A stretch of DNA of 64,000 bases, taken from contig CM020619.1 of the NCBI GenBank assembly GCA_009829735.1, positions 5,844,083 to 5,908,082 on the forward strand, written 5' to 3'. The notes under the pieces are model-generated. The model searched no databases, was not told the origin of the DNA, and saw only the letters and a list, made by a program, of their open reading frames with translations. Source of the DNA: Pyropia yezoensis (Eukaryota > Rhodophyta > Bangiophyceae > Bangiales > Bangiaceae). Of the stretch, positions 31,061 through 42,400 are shown one piece after another; the stretch's first letter is position 1; each line of letters begins with the position of its first letter. Both the position numbers and the translations under genes were made by a program.

Positions 31061-31804
31061 ATGGCACCCCAGTTCCGCCCCATGAAGAAGACCGTCTCTG
31101 TGGGTGTGGCCACGGCCGCCGCTGCCGCCGCGGTGGCCGTGGCCGTCACGTCGCCCGCGGCGGCAGCCTCGTACAGGGCGCCCGTCAAGGATTCGTGTCC
31201 AGGTGCGGTGCCCCTGACGTGCACCCTGTCCTCCTCGTCGGGCTCGTCGGTGGGCGGCACCGTCACGCTCACTCCCACCGCCGGCGGGTGCGCCACGTCC
31301 GTCTCTGCCGTCGTGACGGGCCTCCCCGCCGAGGCGGTCGTTGGGTGGCACGTCCACGAGTTTGGGGACGTCTCTGCCGCCGACGGCACCGCCACGGGCG
31401 GCCACTTCAACCCGGCGGGGGTGCCCCACGCGCTGCCCCCGGCGGGGGAGCGCCACGCGGGGGACCTGGGCAACCTGCCAGCGGCCAACCACGGGGGCGT
31501 GTCGACGCTCAGGGGGCAGGTCACGTCGGTGCTGACCACCGCGGCGGCGCGCGGGCGGGGGCTGATCATCCACGCCGCCACCGACGACGGGGGGCAGCCG
31601 ACGGGGAATGCGGGCGCGCGGCTGGCGCAGTGTGTGCTGGGGGTGGCGGCAGCGGGGGAGGAGGTGCCGGCGGCGACGGCCGCGCCGGTGATGACGGCCA
31701 CGCCCAAGGCAACGGCCAAGCCGGCGGCGACCGCCAAGCCGGCGGCGACGGCAACGCCGGTCGCGACGGCAACCCCGCGGCCGACGCGCGCGGACTACTA
31801 CTAA
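31061..31804 (+). CDS. Secreted Cu/Zn superoxide dismutase, copy 2 (Ala/Thr/Lys tail)
   Basis: 247 residues, inverted relative to copy 1, so the two genes start 5.4 kb apart and diverge. The signal peptide, all metal ligands (H97, H99, H115, H123, H132, D135, H171), R187 and C191 match copy 1, and the same upstream disulfide Cys is missing. Over the first ~197 residues I count only a handful of changes (for example A30T, D36A, A44D and E199G). The tail is different: repeats of the PAATA and TAKPA type ending RPTRADYY, with no TRAPRP units. This suggests a recent inverted duplication followed by rapid change of the repeat tail. Start context ACC-ATG-GCA. Confidence 0.93.
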   Translation: MAPQFRPMKKTVSVGVATAAAAAAVAVAVTSPAAAASYRAPVKDSCPGAVPLTCTLSSSSGSSVGGTVTLTPTAGGCATSVSAVVTGLPAEAVVGWHVHEFGDVSAADGTATGGHFNPAGVPHALPPAGERHAGDLGNLPAANHGGVSTLRGQVTSVLTTAAARGRGLIIHAATDDGGQPTGNAGARLAQCVLGVAAAGEEVPAATAAPVMTATPKATAKPAATAKPAATATPVATATPRPTRADYY

Positions 31805-32588
31805 GTTTAGGGACGTGCGCGTCCTTCCTTCAATCCTTCTGGCGGCGTGGCTGGGCCCGTGCGGTCTGGTCTGGGCGGCTGTTGGGAGGGGCACACGGAG
31901 GGGTCTTTGCGAGAGACCGCAGGGGGGGGGATGCGCGCGGTGGGAGCACGTTTGGTTTGGAGCGACCGACCGCGACCGCCGCGCGCCCGGCGTCGAAATT
32001 TATCTTTTCTTTTTTCTATTTCGTTTTTCCCTGCATTGCTACGGAGGAGCGACGGCCGCCGCTGTACGGTGTTGGCGTCGGCTGTCCAAAGGCGCGGTGG
32101 ACCAAGACCGCCAAGAAACGCCCACTCCCGCGGGAGCCGGGGGGGTGGACCCCCACCGGCGTCCGCCGTCCGACTGGGCATATGCGCGGATGGTCATCGT
32201 CGCGTTCGTTTTCACTCCCTGCCCCTGGGCCGTCCCGTCTCACGCAGGAGAGGCTGCCGCCACACCCACATGACGTACGGCGCAGACCCCCGAGGAGGGC
32301 GGCGCGCGGGCCACCACTCCGCTCCCCCCGCCCGGCGTCCCTGTTTGTCGTTGTGACCCCCGTCCCAGCCCATTTCCGTGTGGCAGCGCAGAACCCTGTT
32401 TACACGGGCGGGCAACAGGGCGCGGCCTGTCGACTCCGCAGTCCGGTGCCGTGCCCTCCTTTTGTGGTCCCCGCAGCCCCCCCCCCCCCCCCTTCCCCTT
32501 CAACAGCTCCTTCTCCTCTTCCCTTCACTCTCTCATCACCCCCCCAAACTCCCCCCCCCCGCCCCAACCTCCTTCTGTGGTCGCCTAT
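31805..32588. other. Intergenic between convergent genes
   Basis: 3' sides of SOD copy 2 (plus) and the SMP-30-like gene (minus). Mixed composition with an AT-rich patch at 31996-32040 and C runs at 32476-32565. No gene seen. Confidence 0.5.
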
Positions 32589-34700
32589 CTAGACCAGCTT
32601 GTCGGCGGCCTCGCCCAGCGCACGGCGGCTCATCTTGTACACCCCCTCGTCGGTGGTGAAAAAAAGGACCTTCTCGTGCTCGGACTGGCCCGGCACGGCC
32701 ACCTCCCCCAGCGTCGTCTCGGTGACGGCAATGGCACCCTCCGGGGTGGGGATGACGCCCTCGTACTTGAAGCCCGGGCCAAACAGCCAGATGCCGCCGG
32801 GGCCCGCCGCAAACACCCGGTCCTGGTTGTCAATGCACATGCCGTCGGGGCGGCCCTCGCGGCGGTCCGTGGGCGCCACCTGGTGCGCCACCACCTTGTT
32901 CCAGTCCCCGCTCTCCTTGCCGTTCTTCACGTCATACCGCAGCCAGCTGCGGGTCTGCCAGTCGGACACGTACAGGTACTCCTCAGCGCGGTCGAGGATG
33001 ACCCCCTGCGGGCGCTTGAGGGTGCCGTCAATGAGCGTCGGTTCGGTGTCGCCCTTGAAGAGCGCAAACACCTCCCCCGAGTCGTGCGACAGGCCCGACA
33101 TGTCTGACGAGTTGTAGTGGGGGGGGTCGGTAAAGTAGAGGTCCCCGCCCTCCGAGACGACCAGGTCGTTGGGGTCAGACAGCTTCTTCCCGTCGTGCTT
33201 GTCCACCACCACCCGCGTCTTGACGGTCTCGGGCAGGGCTGGGTCCTCCACGTTGAGCTCCACCACCCGCCCGACGACGCGCTGCGTGGCGAGGAGCTGG
33301 CCGGCAGTGCCCCAGGCGAGGCCATTGACCAGCCCCGAGTCCTTCCAAAACGGGCTCACCTCTCCCGTCGACGCGTTCCACATCAGCACCATCTTCTTGG
33401 GCGGGTCCGAGTAGAAGAGCACCCCGTCTTCGGGGCTCGTCCACAGCGGCGCGTCCGCGTAAATGGCGTCACAGACGCGCTCGACCTTGAAGCGCTCGGC
33501 AAAGCCCGGCGAGTGGCGCTTGGCGCACACGACGCAGTCGCCGTACGCCACCTCCCGCTTGAGCTCCTTCATGTCCACCCCCACCTCGTCTTTCCCCATG
33601 GGCTTGCCATGCGCGCCGGGGTGCTTCTTGCACGGCGTCGCCTTGGGGTCAGCCGGGTTGGGCGTCTCCCCCGCCTCGGCGGGCGGCTCCTTGCTCGCCG
33701 TCGCCACGTCCATCCCGCACGGCGGGTGCCCCTTTTTGAGGATAAACGTGGTGAGGCTGCGGTCCTTGGGCAGCGCCACCGTCTTAGCCTCGACAAACTT
33801 GACGCGCACGTCCAGGCCCGCGCCAAACTCGGGCGTCGCCGACACCTTGTGCAGCCCCGGCCGGAGGGTGGAGCGGCCCGCCCAGGCGAAGAAGCTGCCC
33901 CGCGTGTTGTCCCCCGAGATGGAGTAGGGGTAGTACTCCTCGGTGCGGATGAACTTGCCGGCCAGCGAGAAGCGGACGTCCCCAACGTCAAAGCCCGGCG
34001 ACGTGACCGCCTTGATGGTCAGCAGCGGGTCTTTGGGGATGATGTCCCCCTCCCGGAGGATGAACAGGTCCTTGCCCGTCTCCACGTCGACCAGCACAAA
34101 GCCAATGACCCCCGAGCACGACTTGTTGGTCACGGACTTGACAAAGTCCTCGGGCGGCGTGTACGGGCTGTCGGGCGGAGGCGTCTCTGCCGCCGGGGGG
34201 CGCGACGCTGCCGCTGCCGGCGGCGGCGGCGGCGGCGGCGGCGACGCCGACGACGACACCTCGGGCGCCGGCGTCCGTGCCTTGCACGTCTTGTCCCCGG
34301 CGGCGCACGTGGCGGGCGGCGGGCTCTCCGTCGGCGTCGGCTCGGGCGCGTCATACGGGGCGGTGGCCCCCTTGGCGGGCGGCGGCGCGCTCGCAGACGG
34401 CGACGGCGACGCCGTGGCCATCGGTGGCTCCGTGGGGCGGGGCGCCGCCGTCGCCGCGGGCTCGTACGTCGGTGGCGGCGGCGGCGGCGGGTCGGTCGGC
34501 GGGGCGGTCGTTGGCGCCGCCGTCGGCGCCATCAACGGCGCCTCGGTGGGCGGCGGCGGGGTAGCCTCCTCGGGCACCACCTCCTCCTCCTCCTCCTCCT
34601 CTGGCGCCGGCAGGCGGCGCTTGTACGTGGGCCGGTCCGGCTCGTCGGTGGGGTTTGCCGGCGACGACGGCGGCGGCGGCGACGACGGCGGCGGCGGCGA

Positions 34701-34759
<59 letters not shown>

Positions 34760-34949
34760 GCGGCGTGGCGTCGCGGGGCGCGGTCGCCACCGGCGCCGGC
34801 TCCCCGTGGTCGGCGTGGCACCCCTTTTTGGGCGCCGCCGCGGGGGTGGCGCCGACGGCGGCGGCGGCCACCACCGCCGCCACCACCGCCGCCGCGGCGG
34901 CGGCGGCGGTGAGCACCCGCCGGCGGCGGGGGGCCACCAGCGACGTCAT
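32589..34949 (-). CDS. Secreted Pro-rich protein with SMP-30/gluconolactonase-like beta-propeller
   Basis: 786 residues from the Met at 34949 (MTSLVAPRRRRVL then a hydrophobic Ala/Val signal sequence); the frame is open upstream to 35066 but that part is a Pro run. Residues about 50-245 are a wall-protein-like Pro/Ser/Thr linker with an SP dipeptide repeat and a run of Glu. A beta-rich domain (about 280-390) has the pattern FVLVDVETGKDLFILREGD then IKAVTSPGFDVGDVRFSL, like a domain found in secreted bacterial hydrolases. The C-terminal ~300 residues match the SMP-30/gluconolactonase propeller: VNGLAWGTAGQLLA, SDPNDLVVSEGGDLYFTDPP, LKRPQGVILDRAEEYLYVSD and RPDGMCIDNQDRVFAAGPGG, including the Asn and Asp positions that bind the catalytic metal in the family. 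It is likely extracellular, hydrolysing sugar-acid lactones or a related ester. Substrate unknown. Confidence 0.85.
34690..34757. repeat. GGCGAC hexanucleotide repeat inside the coding region
   Basis: Roughly ten imperfect GGCGAC units on the + strand, read on the minus strand as a Ser-Pro dipeptide repeat in the Pro-rich linker. The repeat stays in frame, so length changes would be tolerated. Confidence 0.8.
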
Positions 34950-35856
34950 CGTGATGGGCGCCGGTGGGGCAGGAGTGGGGGGGGGGGGGGTGAGGGGGGG
35001 GAGGGATGGGGAGGCGGGGGGGGGGGGGGGGAGGAGGAGGAGGAAGAGTTGGGCAGGCAACGGCACCGGCGCCGACGCGGGGGTGGCGGCGGGGGGCGCG
35101 GGGGGTAGGGGGGTGGGGGGCAGGGGGGACTGGGACCGGGACGGGCACCCACACGCCGGGTCGTCACAACGGCCGGGACGGTACGGGGGGGGCGGCCGGG
35201 CGGTCGGGCGGCTGGCGGCCGCGGCGGCGGCGGGCGGGTGTGCCTTAAGGGCGCGGCGCGGCGGCTAGCAAAAAAAAAACGGGGGCGCCGCTGCGCAGCG
35301 GCGGCCGCCCCGCCCCGCCCCCCCCCCCGCCGGCAGGCACCGCCATGGCGGCGGTGCGCCCCCTACGGCGGGTTGGCGGCAACTGACGGCGGGGCGCATG
35401 GGCGCACAGCCACCGTTGGCCGTAGCAGACGCAGGTGGGGCGTCGCCGCGGCGCGTGCGCCGCGGGCCGCCTCCCCCCCCCCCCCCCACCCCCCCACCCC
35501 GCCTTCCCCCCCCACACGACGACCCGATTTGGCGCTCCCCTCCCCCCCCACCCCCCCACCCACCCGCAGCACCGCCCGTTGCCGGTGCGGCGCCCCCTTT
35601 TTTTTTTTGGGGGCCCGTCCCCCCCCCTCCTCAACAGGATGCCCAAAACGCGACCACCCCGCGCGGGGGGGGGGGGGGGGTGTGGTGGTGTGTGTTGGCA
35701 CTCGGGGAAGGCAGGCAGTCGGGTTTGGGGGGGGGTGGGGGGGGTGGGGGGGGGCGGGGGGGGGAGGATCGGAGGAGGAGGAGGGGGGGGTGTGGCAGCG
35801 GCGAGTGCACCGCCGCCGCCGCCGCCCCCCACCGCACGTGGCGGCCGCGGGTGGCC

Positions 35857-35949
35857 GGGCGGGCGGGCGGGCGGGCGGGCGGGCGGGCGGGCGGGCGGGC
35901 GGGCGGGCGGGCGGGCGGGCGGGCGGGCGGGCGGGCGGGCGGGCGGGCG
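35857..35949 (+). repeat. GGGC tetranucleotide microsatellite
   Basis: About 23 nearly perfect GGGC units followed directly by a run of more than 20 G. On the + strand this is a strong G-quadruplex candidate. Confidence 0.9.
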
Positions 35950-36109
35950 GGGGGGGGGGGGGGGGGGGGTGGGTGGGTGGCAGACGCGATGGTGGGGGAG
36001 TGGCAGCCGGCCGCCACGCACGTGGGGGGGCGGGAGGCGGCAGCCACGCAATGGGCGGCGGCGGCGGGTGGGGAGGGGGGGGTGGGGAGGAGGGGGTGGG
36101 GGGGGGGGG

Positions 36110-36164
36110 GTGGTGGTGGTGGTGGTGGTGGTGGTGGTGGTGGTGGTGGTGGTGGTGGTGGTGG
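36110..36164 (+). repeat. GGT trinucleotide microsatellite
   Basis: About 18 GGT units embedded in G-rich DNA. Confidence 0.9.
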
Positions 36165-37180
36165 GCTATAACGGGTGGTGGTGTTGGGGGCGGGGGGGGG
36201 GGGGGTAGCTGCCTATCTATGTGGGGGAAAGGGGGGGGGGGTGGGGGGAGGGGGGGGGGGGGGGGGTGGGGAGGGTGTCGAGCGTTTTTTTTTTTTTTTT
36301 TGTCTTACCCGTGCGTTGGCGGCGCGCCAAACGGGTGCGTTTGGAGGGGACGCCTGGGATGGGGGGGGTTGGGGTGAGGGTGGGGGATGGGGGGTGGGGA
36401 GGGGGGGGAATCGGTGTGTGTGTCCCCACGTGTGGGAGGCGTGCGCGTGACGGGGTGTGTGTGGGGGGTGGGGGGGGGGTCGTTGCGGAGGGACCGCCGG
36501 GGGTGGTGGTGGGGGGAGGAGGAGTCGACACGCCACTCCCTTGGGTGGGCGCAGCCGCCGCCGCCCACCCGGGGTGTCGGGGGGCAGAGACGGGGGGGGG
36601 CACCGCAGGGGGGGTGTCGGCTCGGGGTGGGCGCCAGAGGGGGTTGGGGGTTTCTTTTTTTTTGGGGGGGGGGGGGGGGGGGTGGGGGGGGTGGGTGGAC
36701 CGCGCACCGGCGGCCACACCGTCGAGGGCCTCCTCTTCTTCCGGGGGGGCGCGGGTCCTGTGGGGGGGCGCGGCGGCGGCCGCCGCTGCCCCACCGGCCA
36801 CCCCCCCCGCCACGCAGTCCCCGCGGTGGAGGCCGCGCCGGCCTCTCTCTCTGCGGGCGCCAAGAAAATTTCGCCGTCGCGGCCGTCCGACCCCCCCCCC
36901 CCACGGGAGCGCCACCCCCTCCCCCCCCTCCAACCACCCCTCAGCACCCCCCCACCCCCCCCCCCCCGGCCCACACGAGCGCGTGTGGGGGGGAAAGCGG
37001 TGGCGGGGGGGCGGGCGGCGCGGTGGCGGGGGGGGGGGGGGGGGGGGGGCGGTAGGTGGGGGTGGGTGGGTGTGGGTGGCTGTGGGTGGGTGGGTGGGTG
37101 GCGGGGACCCCCCCGCTGGCGGCGGCGGCGGCGGCGGTGCGTCGGCGGCGGCGGTGCGTCGGCAGCGGACGGGCGGGCGG

Positions 37181-37226
37181 GCGGTGCGGTGCGGTGCGGT
37201 GCGGTGCGGTGCGGTGCGGTGCGGTG
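37181..37226 (+). repeat. GCGGT pentanucleotide microsatellite
   Basis: Nine GCGGT units in a row, preceded by GGGC-like units. Confidence 0.9.
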
Positions 37227-37993
37227 TGGCGGGGGGGGGGAGGGGGAGCGCTCTGCTCTCCCAGGCGGGACACGCCCCTGCAGGGGGGGGGGGGGCGCCT
37301 GCCGGCCGCGCGCGCGCACGCGCCCCGGATTATTCCCCCGCCATCCCGCCAAGGCCACACTGGGAGGGGGACTGGGGAGGGGGGGGGGGGGGTGGGGGGT
37401 GGGGGGGGGGAGGGGGGGTGGTCTGGGGAGTTGGGGGTGGTGGGGTGGGGGGCGGGGGGGAGGATCTGTGGACTTGCGGTCTTGTCGTGAGGGGGGGGGG
37501 GTGGGGGGTGGGGGGGGGGTGGGCGTGCGTGCGCCGCCCCCGCGGCGCGGCGGCCGGGGCGGTGCGTGGAGAGACGATGCGCAGCCCCCCCCCCCCGCCC
37601 CCCCTTCCCCTCCCGGCAGCGCTGCCGCGCTGCTGCTGCAGCAGCCCCCGCCGGCGCGCCCACGCCCGGCTGCCGTTGCCCGCACCGTCGTCGACGCTGC
37701 CGCTGCCGTTTGCCGCCGCTGCCGTTTGCCGCCGCCGCTGCCGCCGCGACCACCGCCGCTGCCTCGCCGTCGCCGCCGTCGCCGCCGCTGCCGTCGCCAC
37801 TGCGGCCGCAGGAGGGGGGGGGGGGGGGGGGATTCTCCCCCCCCCACCCCCCGTGCACGGCTTCGTGTCTGCGGGGACTCGATTCGGTGGGCGCGCCGCG
37901 CGGCGGCGGGCCTTGCGTGCGCGTCGGTTGGTACCGTACGTACGCGGCGGCGGCACCCGCAGAGGGGCGGCGGCGGCCCGTGATCGCTAGTGT

Positions 37994-37995
<2 letters not shown>

Positions 37996-38026
<31 letters not shown>
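37996..38026 (+). repeat. T homopolymer, 31 bases
   Basis: An uninterrupted run of 31 T in otherwise GC-rich DNA; similar shorter T runs lie at 22137-22155 and 36285-36301. Confidence 0.9.
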
Positions 38027-38027
<1 letters not shown>

Positions 38028-39488
38028 GCTTGCCTCTCGTCGCCAAGAGTGGCGGTGGCGGCGGCGGCGGCGGTGGGGGCCAGCAGCTGGCGGCGGCAGC
38101 AGCAGCAGCAGCGGCGGCGGCAGCGGCGGCGGTACCGGCGGCAGCGCGTGCGCCGGTGGCTTGCTCCCAACCCCCCCGTCGATGAGGGGGGTCGTCGGCG
38201 GCCGCGCCCCGTCAGGCGGTGCCGCCGCGGCCGGGCGGTGGAGGGGGTGGTCCCCGGGGGGGGGGGGGGACGGAGGTGTGCAGAGGGGGGGGGGGGGGGG
38301 GTTTGGGGTGCCGCCGCCGCCGCCGCCGCGGGGCTCTCTGCGCCTCCCCACTCTCCCACTCGTGCAGTGGAGGGGAAGGGGGGGGGGGCGGCAGCACGGA
38401 AAAGACGGGGGGAGGGTGGGGAGGTCCCTATCCGCTCTGACGGGGGGGGGGGGGGGGGGGCGGCAGGCCGAGCCAGCGGGCAGCGGCAGCGGCGGCTGCC
38501 CTTGCACCGCGTCCCCCCCCCCCTGCGACGCCGGCCGTCCCCACCCCCATCGCATCCGCCCGCGGGGAGCGGGTGACCGCGAGGGGGGGCGCTCCCCCGT
38601 GAGAGCGCCATGGGGCGACGCGCCGCGGCGACGGCGCCGCGGCGGCCGCCGTCGGTTTGAAAAAGAAGAAAAAAAAAAGAGCCGCGCCACCCCGTGGACA
38701 AGGGCGGGCTGGACAGCCCGCGCGGGGTCGTCTCCATGGGCGGCGCCACGACCCCGTCACCGCCGCCAGCCCGCTCCCCCCCCTCCTCTCCTCCCCCCCC
38801 CCCCCCCCCCCCCCCCTCCCCGCGAACTCCTCTTCCCCCCCCGCCGCTTCACCCCGGATGAGTGGTCGGCGCACCCCCTCCCCACGCCAGTGCCCTGGCG
38901 TACTCGAAGTGTGGGCGGGGGGGAGGGGTGCGCTCGTCGCCCTTCGCCGATGCGACAGGTACGTAGGAGGGCAGACCCACCGCGACACTGCCGTCCTGTT
39001 GGAAGGAGACATCCAGTCGTACTCCTCGAGCAGCCCGCGCTGCAGACTCCATCAGTTGGCGGGGATACTCGGTCCCTTCCGCCACGTGTTCGCTACTCTT
39101 CAAGGGCATTTCATGTTTGGTGTTCACCAATGTTCTAAAAATTACTGACAGAGAGAATAGAGGGATCTTGATGATTGCTGTCTGTGGCCCGATTGAAGGG
39201 GCGATTCACCAAGCACTCCGCTGGCCCGCTCGCTCTCCCCACCTTGACCGTCCCCCCGCGCGAGTCCCACCGGCCACCTCCGTCACCACCCGCGTCCGCG
39301 TCGCTCGCAAGGTCGAGCAGCCTACCCCCATTCCCCCCCCCCCCCCCCCAGAAGCGCAGGGCGCGCCCTTGTCCCCCTCTACCACACCCCGTTCCCCGCC
39401 GTTCCCCCCTTCTCGAATTCCTGGTGTCTCTACTTTCCTCTTTCCCCTCCCTCGTGCGCGTTGCGGAGGGTTGGCCCCGTCTGCTCCC

Positions 39489-42400
39489 ATGGCGGCGGCG
39501 GCGGCGGCGGCGGTCGCGGCGGCGTTTGCCTTTCCGCCGCTGCCAACGGCCGTCAGCTGTGGCCGCCGGCTGCCGGCGGCCACGCGTGGCGGCGGCCGGC
39601 GGCGGTCGCCGCCAGCTGCCGCAGTCGGCGGCGCGCCGGCGCCGGTCCCCCCCAGGCGCGGCAGCCCCGACCGCCGCCCCCCGCTGGCCGGCTCCTCCAC
39701 CGTCGCTGGCGCCGTCGCCATTGCCGACGGCGCTGCTGCCGCCGCCGATAGCGCTGCTGCCGCCGCCGACGGCGCTGCTGCCGCCGCCGTCGCGCATGTG
39801 TCTGGCGCTTCCTCTTCCTCCCCCTTGCTGCCGCGGCGGCTCGCCACCGCCGCCGCCCCCGTCGGGGGGGCCCCGTCGTCACGGGCGGCGGCGGGCGGGG
39901 GCGGTGACTCCAGTAGCGGACCGCACCAGACGCCCGGGTGGGCGCGTGCCGCCGCGGCAGCGGCGGCGGCCATCCTGGCCGCCGCCGCCAGCCCCCCGCC
40001 CTGCGCGGTGGCCGCGGGGTGGCCGGCGGGGCGGGGCCGTGGCGGCCCGCCCGCCCCCGCCGCGTCGGTGGAGGTGACGGCCGCCCGCCCACGGGGGAGA
40101 CGAGCCGGGGGCGCGTGGGCGGGTGTGGCCGCCCGCTCGCCGCCGGTCGTGGCCATTGCGGGCGGACCGGGGCGGATGGGGGCACGCCCGGCGGCGGCGG
40201 CGGCGGCGGGCGCCTGCCGTCTGCCACGGCTCGTGGGGGTGGCCGACGCCGCCGCTGCGGCGGCGACGGTTACTCCCACTGGTGGGACGGCCGCGGGCCG
40301 CGGCGCCGCCGACGGCGGCGGCACTGCCGCCGCCGCGGTCACGGTGCTCCCCCCCTGTGGGGATACGCTCATGTACGACGAGTGCTGGTGGGGGGTGGCG
40401 CTGGAGACGTGGGACGCCATCGCCTCCCAGTACCACTCGGGGCGGGTGCTGTCAGCCGCGGGGTGGGGGCCGACGGGCGAGCGGCTGCGGACGCAACTGG
40501 AGCTGCTCCTCGCCCAGCGGGACGCCGAGGAGGCGGCGGCGGCTGCGGCAGCGGTGGCGGGCAGGGGGGGCGACGCCCCCGGCGGCAGCGCGTCGCCGCT
40601 GGTGGAGGTGCGCCTCCCCGCGGGGCTCCCGCCAGTGCGGCTGCCACGCCTGCCGCCGCTCCCGTCGGGCCTGCGGCTGCCGTGGGCGGCGCCCGCCCCT
40701 CCCGCAGCCGCCCCCACCCCCGCGCCTGCCGGCGCGTCCACTCGGATGGACCCCCCCCCCACCGCCGCCACCATTGAGGCGATGGTGCAGTCGCTCGGGG
40801 ACCCCCACACCCACTTCCTCGACGCCCCCACCCTGTCCGCCACCCTCTACGACATGGACGGCGACGTGGACGGGGTGGGGGTGGTGCTGGCCGCCCCCCA
40901 TCCGATCACCTCTGCCGCCCGGGCGCTGCTGCGGCGCCCGCCGCCGCCGCCATCGGTGGTCGAGGTGCTGCCTGGCAGCCCGGCAGACCGCGGGGGGGTG
41001 GCCCCGGGCGACGCCCTCCTCGCCGTCGACGGCGTGCCCGTCGGGGGGACCGACCTGTGGGCAATCGCTGCCCGCCTGTCGGGGCCCCCCCGCACCGCGG
41101 TGACCGTCACGCTCGGCACCGGTGGGAGGCGTGATGGGGGAGGGGGCGGCGGCGGTGGCGGTGGTGATGGCGGCGCCCGTGCCCGACGAGAGGTGACCCT
41201 CCGCCGCGCGCGGCTGGCGGTGCCCACCGTCTACGCGCAGCTGGTGACGGTGCCGGCGGCGCGGTGGGGCAGCGACCACGACGCGGCGGTGGCCTACCTG
41301 CGGGTGACCCAGTTCTCCGCCCACACGGGAGGGCAGGTGCGCGACGCGCTCGCCCGCCTGCACGCGCAGCTGGCGGCGGCAGGGGCGCCCGCGGAACGGG
41401 GTGAGGCGGGGGGGGGGGCACGCCGCCGTGGTGGGGCCCCGCCTGACGCCGCCTTCGCCGCCGCCGCCGCGCCGCGGCACCGGCAGCGCGCCGCGGCGGT
41501 GGCGGCGGGCGCCCCTCCCCCCAACCCCACCCCGCGGCAGCGGCGGCGGTGGTACGGTGGGCGCCCGCCGCGCCCCCCCCCCGCGCCCGACGCGTACGTA
41601 CTGGACTTGCGGGACAACCCGGGGGGCATCCTTGACGAGGCGGTGGCCACGGCGGGGGCGTTCCTCCCCCACCGCTCCTCCCCCGTCGTGTCGGTCTACG
41701 CGCGCGACGGGGAGACGGTCCTCACCGCCGCCGCCCACTGGTGGTACCCGTCGCGGCTGGCTGCCGCGGCGGCCACGTCGCCGCCTGTCGCGGCGGTCGC
41801 TGCGGTCGCCTCGCACCTCCGCCGCACGCTCGCGGCGGTCGCGGCGGCGGCCGCCGCCCGTGGCCAGCGGGGGACACCAGCGGCGGCGGCGACGACGGCG
41901 GCGTTGGCGGGGGCTGGCGGCCACGTCACGGACGTCGGCGGCGCCCCCCCCGCCCCCCTCCCCTCGTGGCCGCCCCCATCGCGGTCCGCGGTGGCGGGCA
42001 CCCCCGTGGCGGTGCTGGTCAATGCGGGCACCGCGTCGGGCGGGGAGCTGGTCGCCGCCGCCCTCCGCGACGCGTGCGTCGCGACGCTCATTGGCGTGCC
42101 AACGTACGGCAAGGGCTCCGTCCAGGCGGTGGTGGAGGTGAGCCACGGCTGCGCCGTTGCCGTTACCGTTGCCGAGTACCGGCGGCCGTCAGGGGTGACG
42201 ATTGGCACTGGCGCAGGCGGGGGCGGGGGCGGGGGGGGTGCCGCCGCCCGCCAGAGCAGCGGCGGCCGGGGGGGGGTCGCCCCCGACGTGCGCCGGCGGC
42301 ACCTGCGCAAGGAGGCGGCCGCCGTGCCGGCGGCGCTGCGGGTGCTGACGGCGGCGCCGTCGTCTGTGGCGGGGACGGGCGCGCCGGGGGGGGGGCGGTG

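Larger units (their letters stand above)
34950..39488. other. 4.5-kb low-complexity region, no supported gene
   Basis: Dominated by G runs on the + strand with several microsatellites (listed separately), a T-run pair and GC-rich filler. Frames of 200-800 codons exist on both strands but encode only Gly, Pro, Arg and Trp repeats. About 38.85-39.2 kb is less biased and probably holds the promoter of the protease gene. Confidence 0.6.

Noticed and set aside
36213..38749. Minus-strand frames of 602 and 825 codons and plus-strand frames of over 500 codons
   Set aside because: Composed of Pro, Arg, Gly and Trp from G and C runs, with no domain, no balanced codon use and equal length on both strands.
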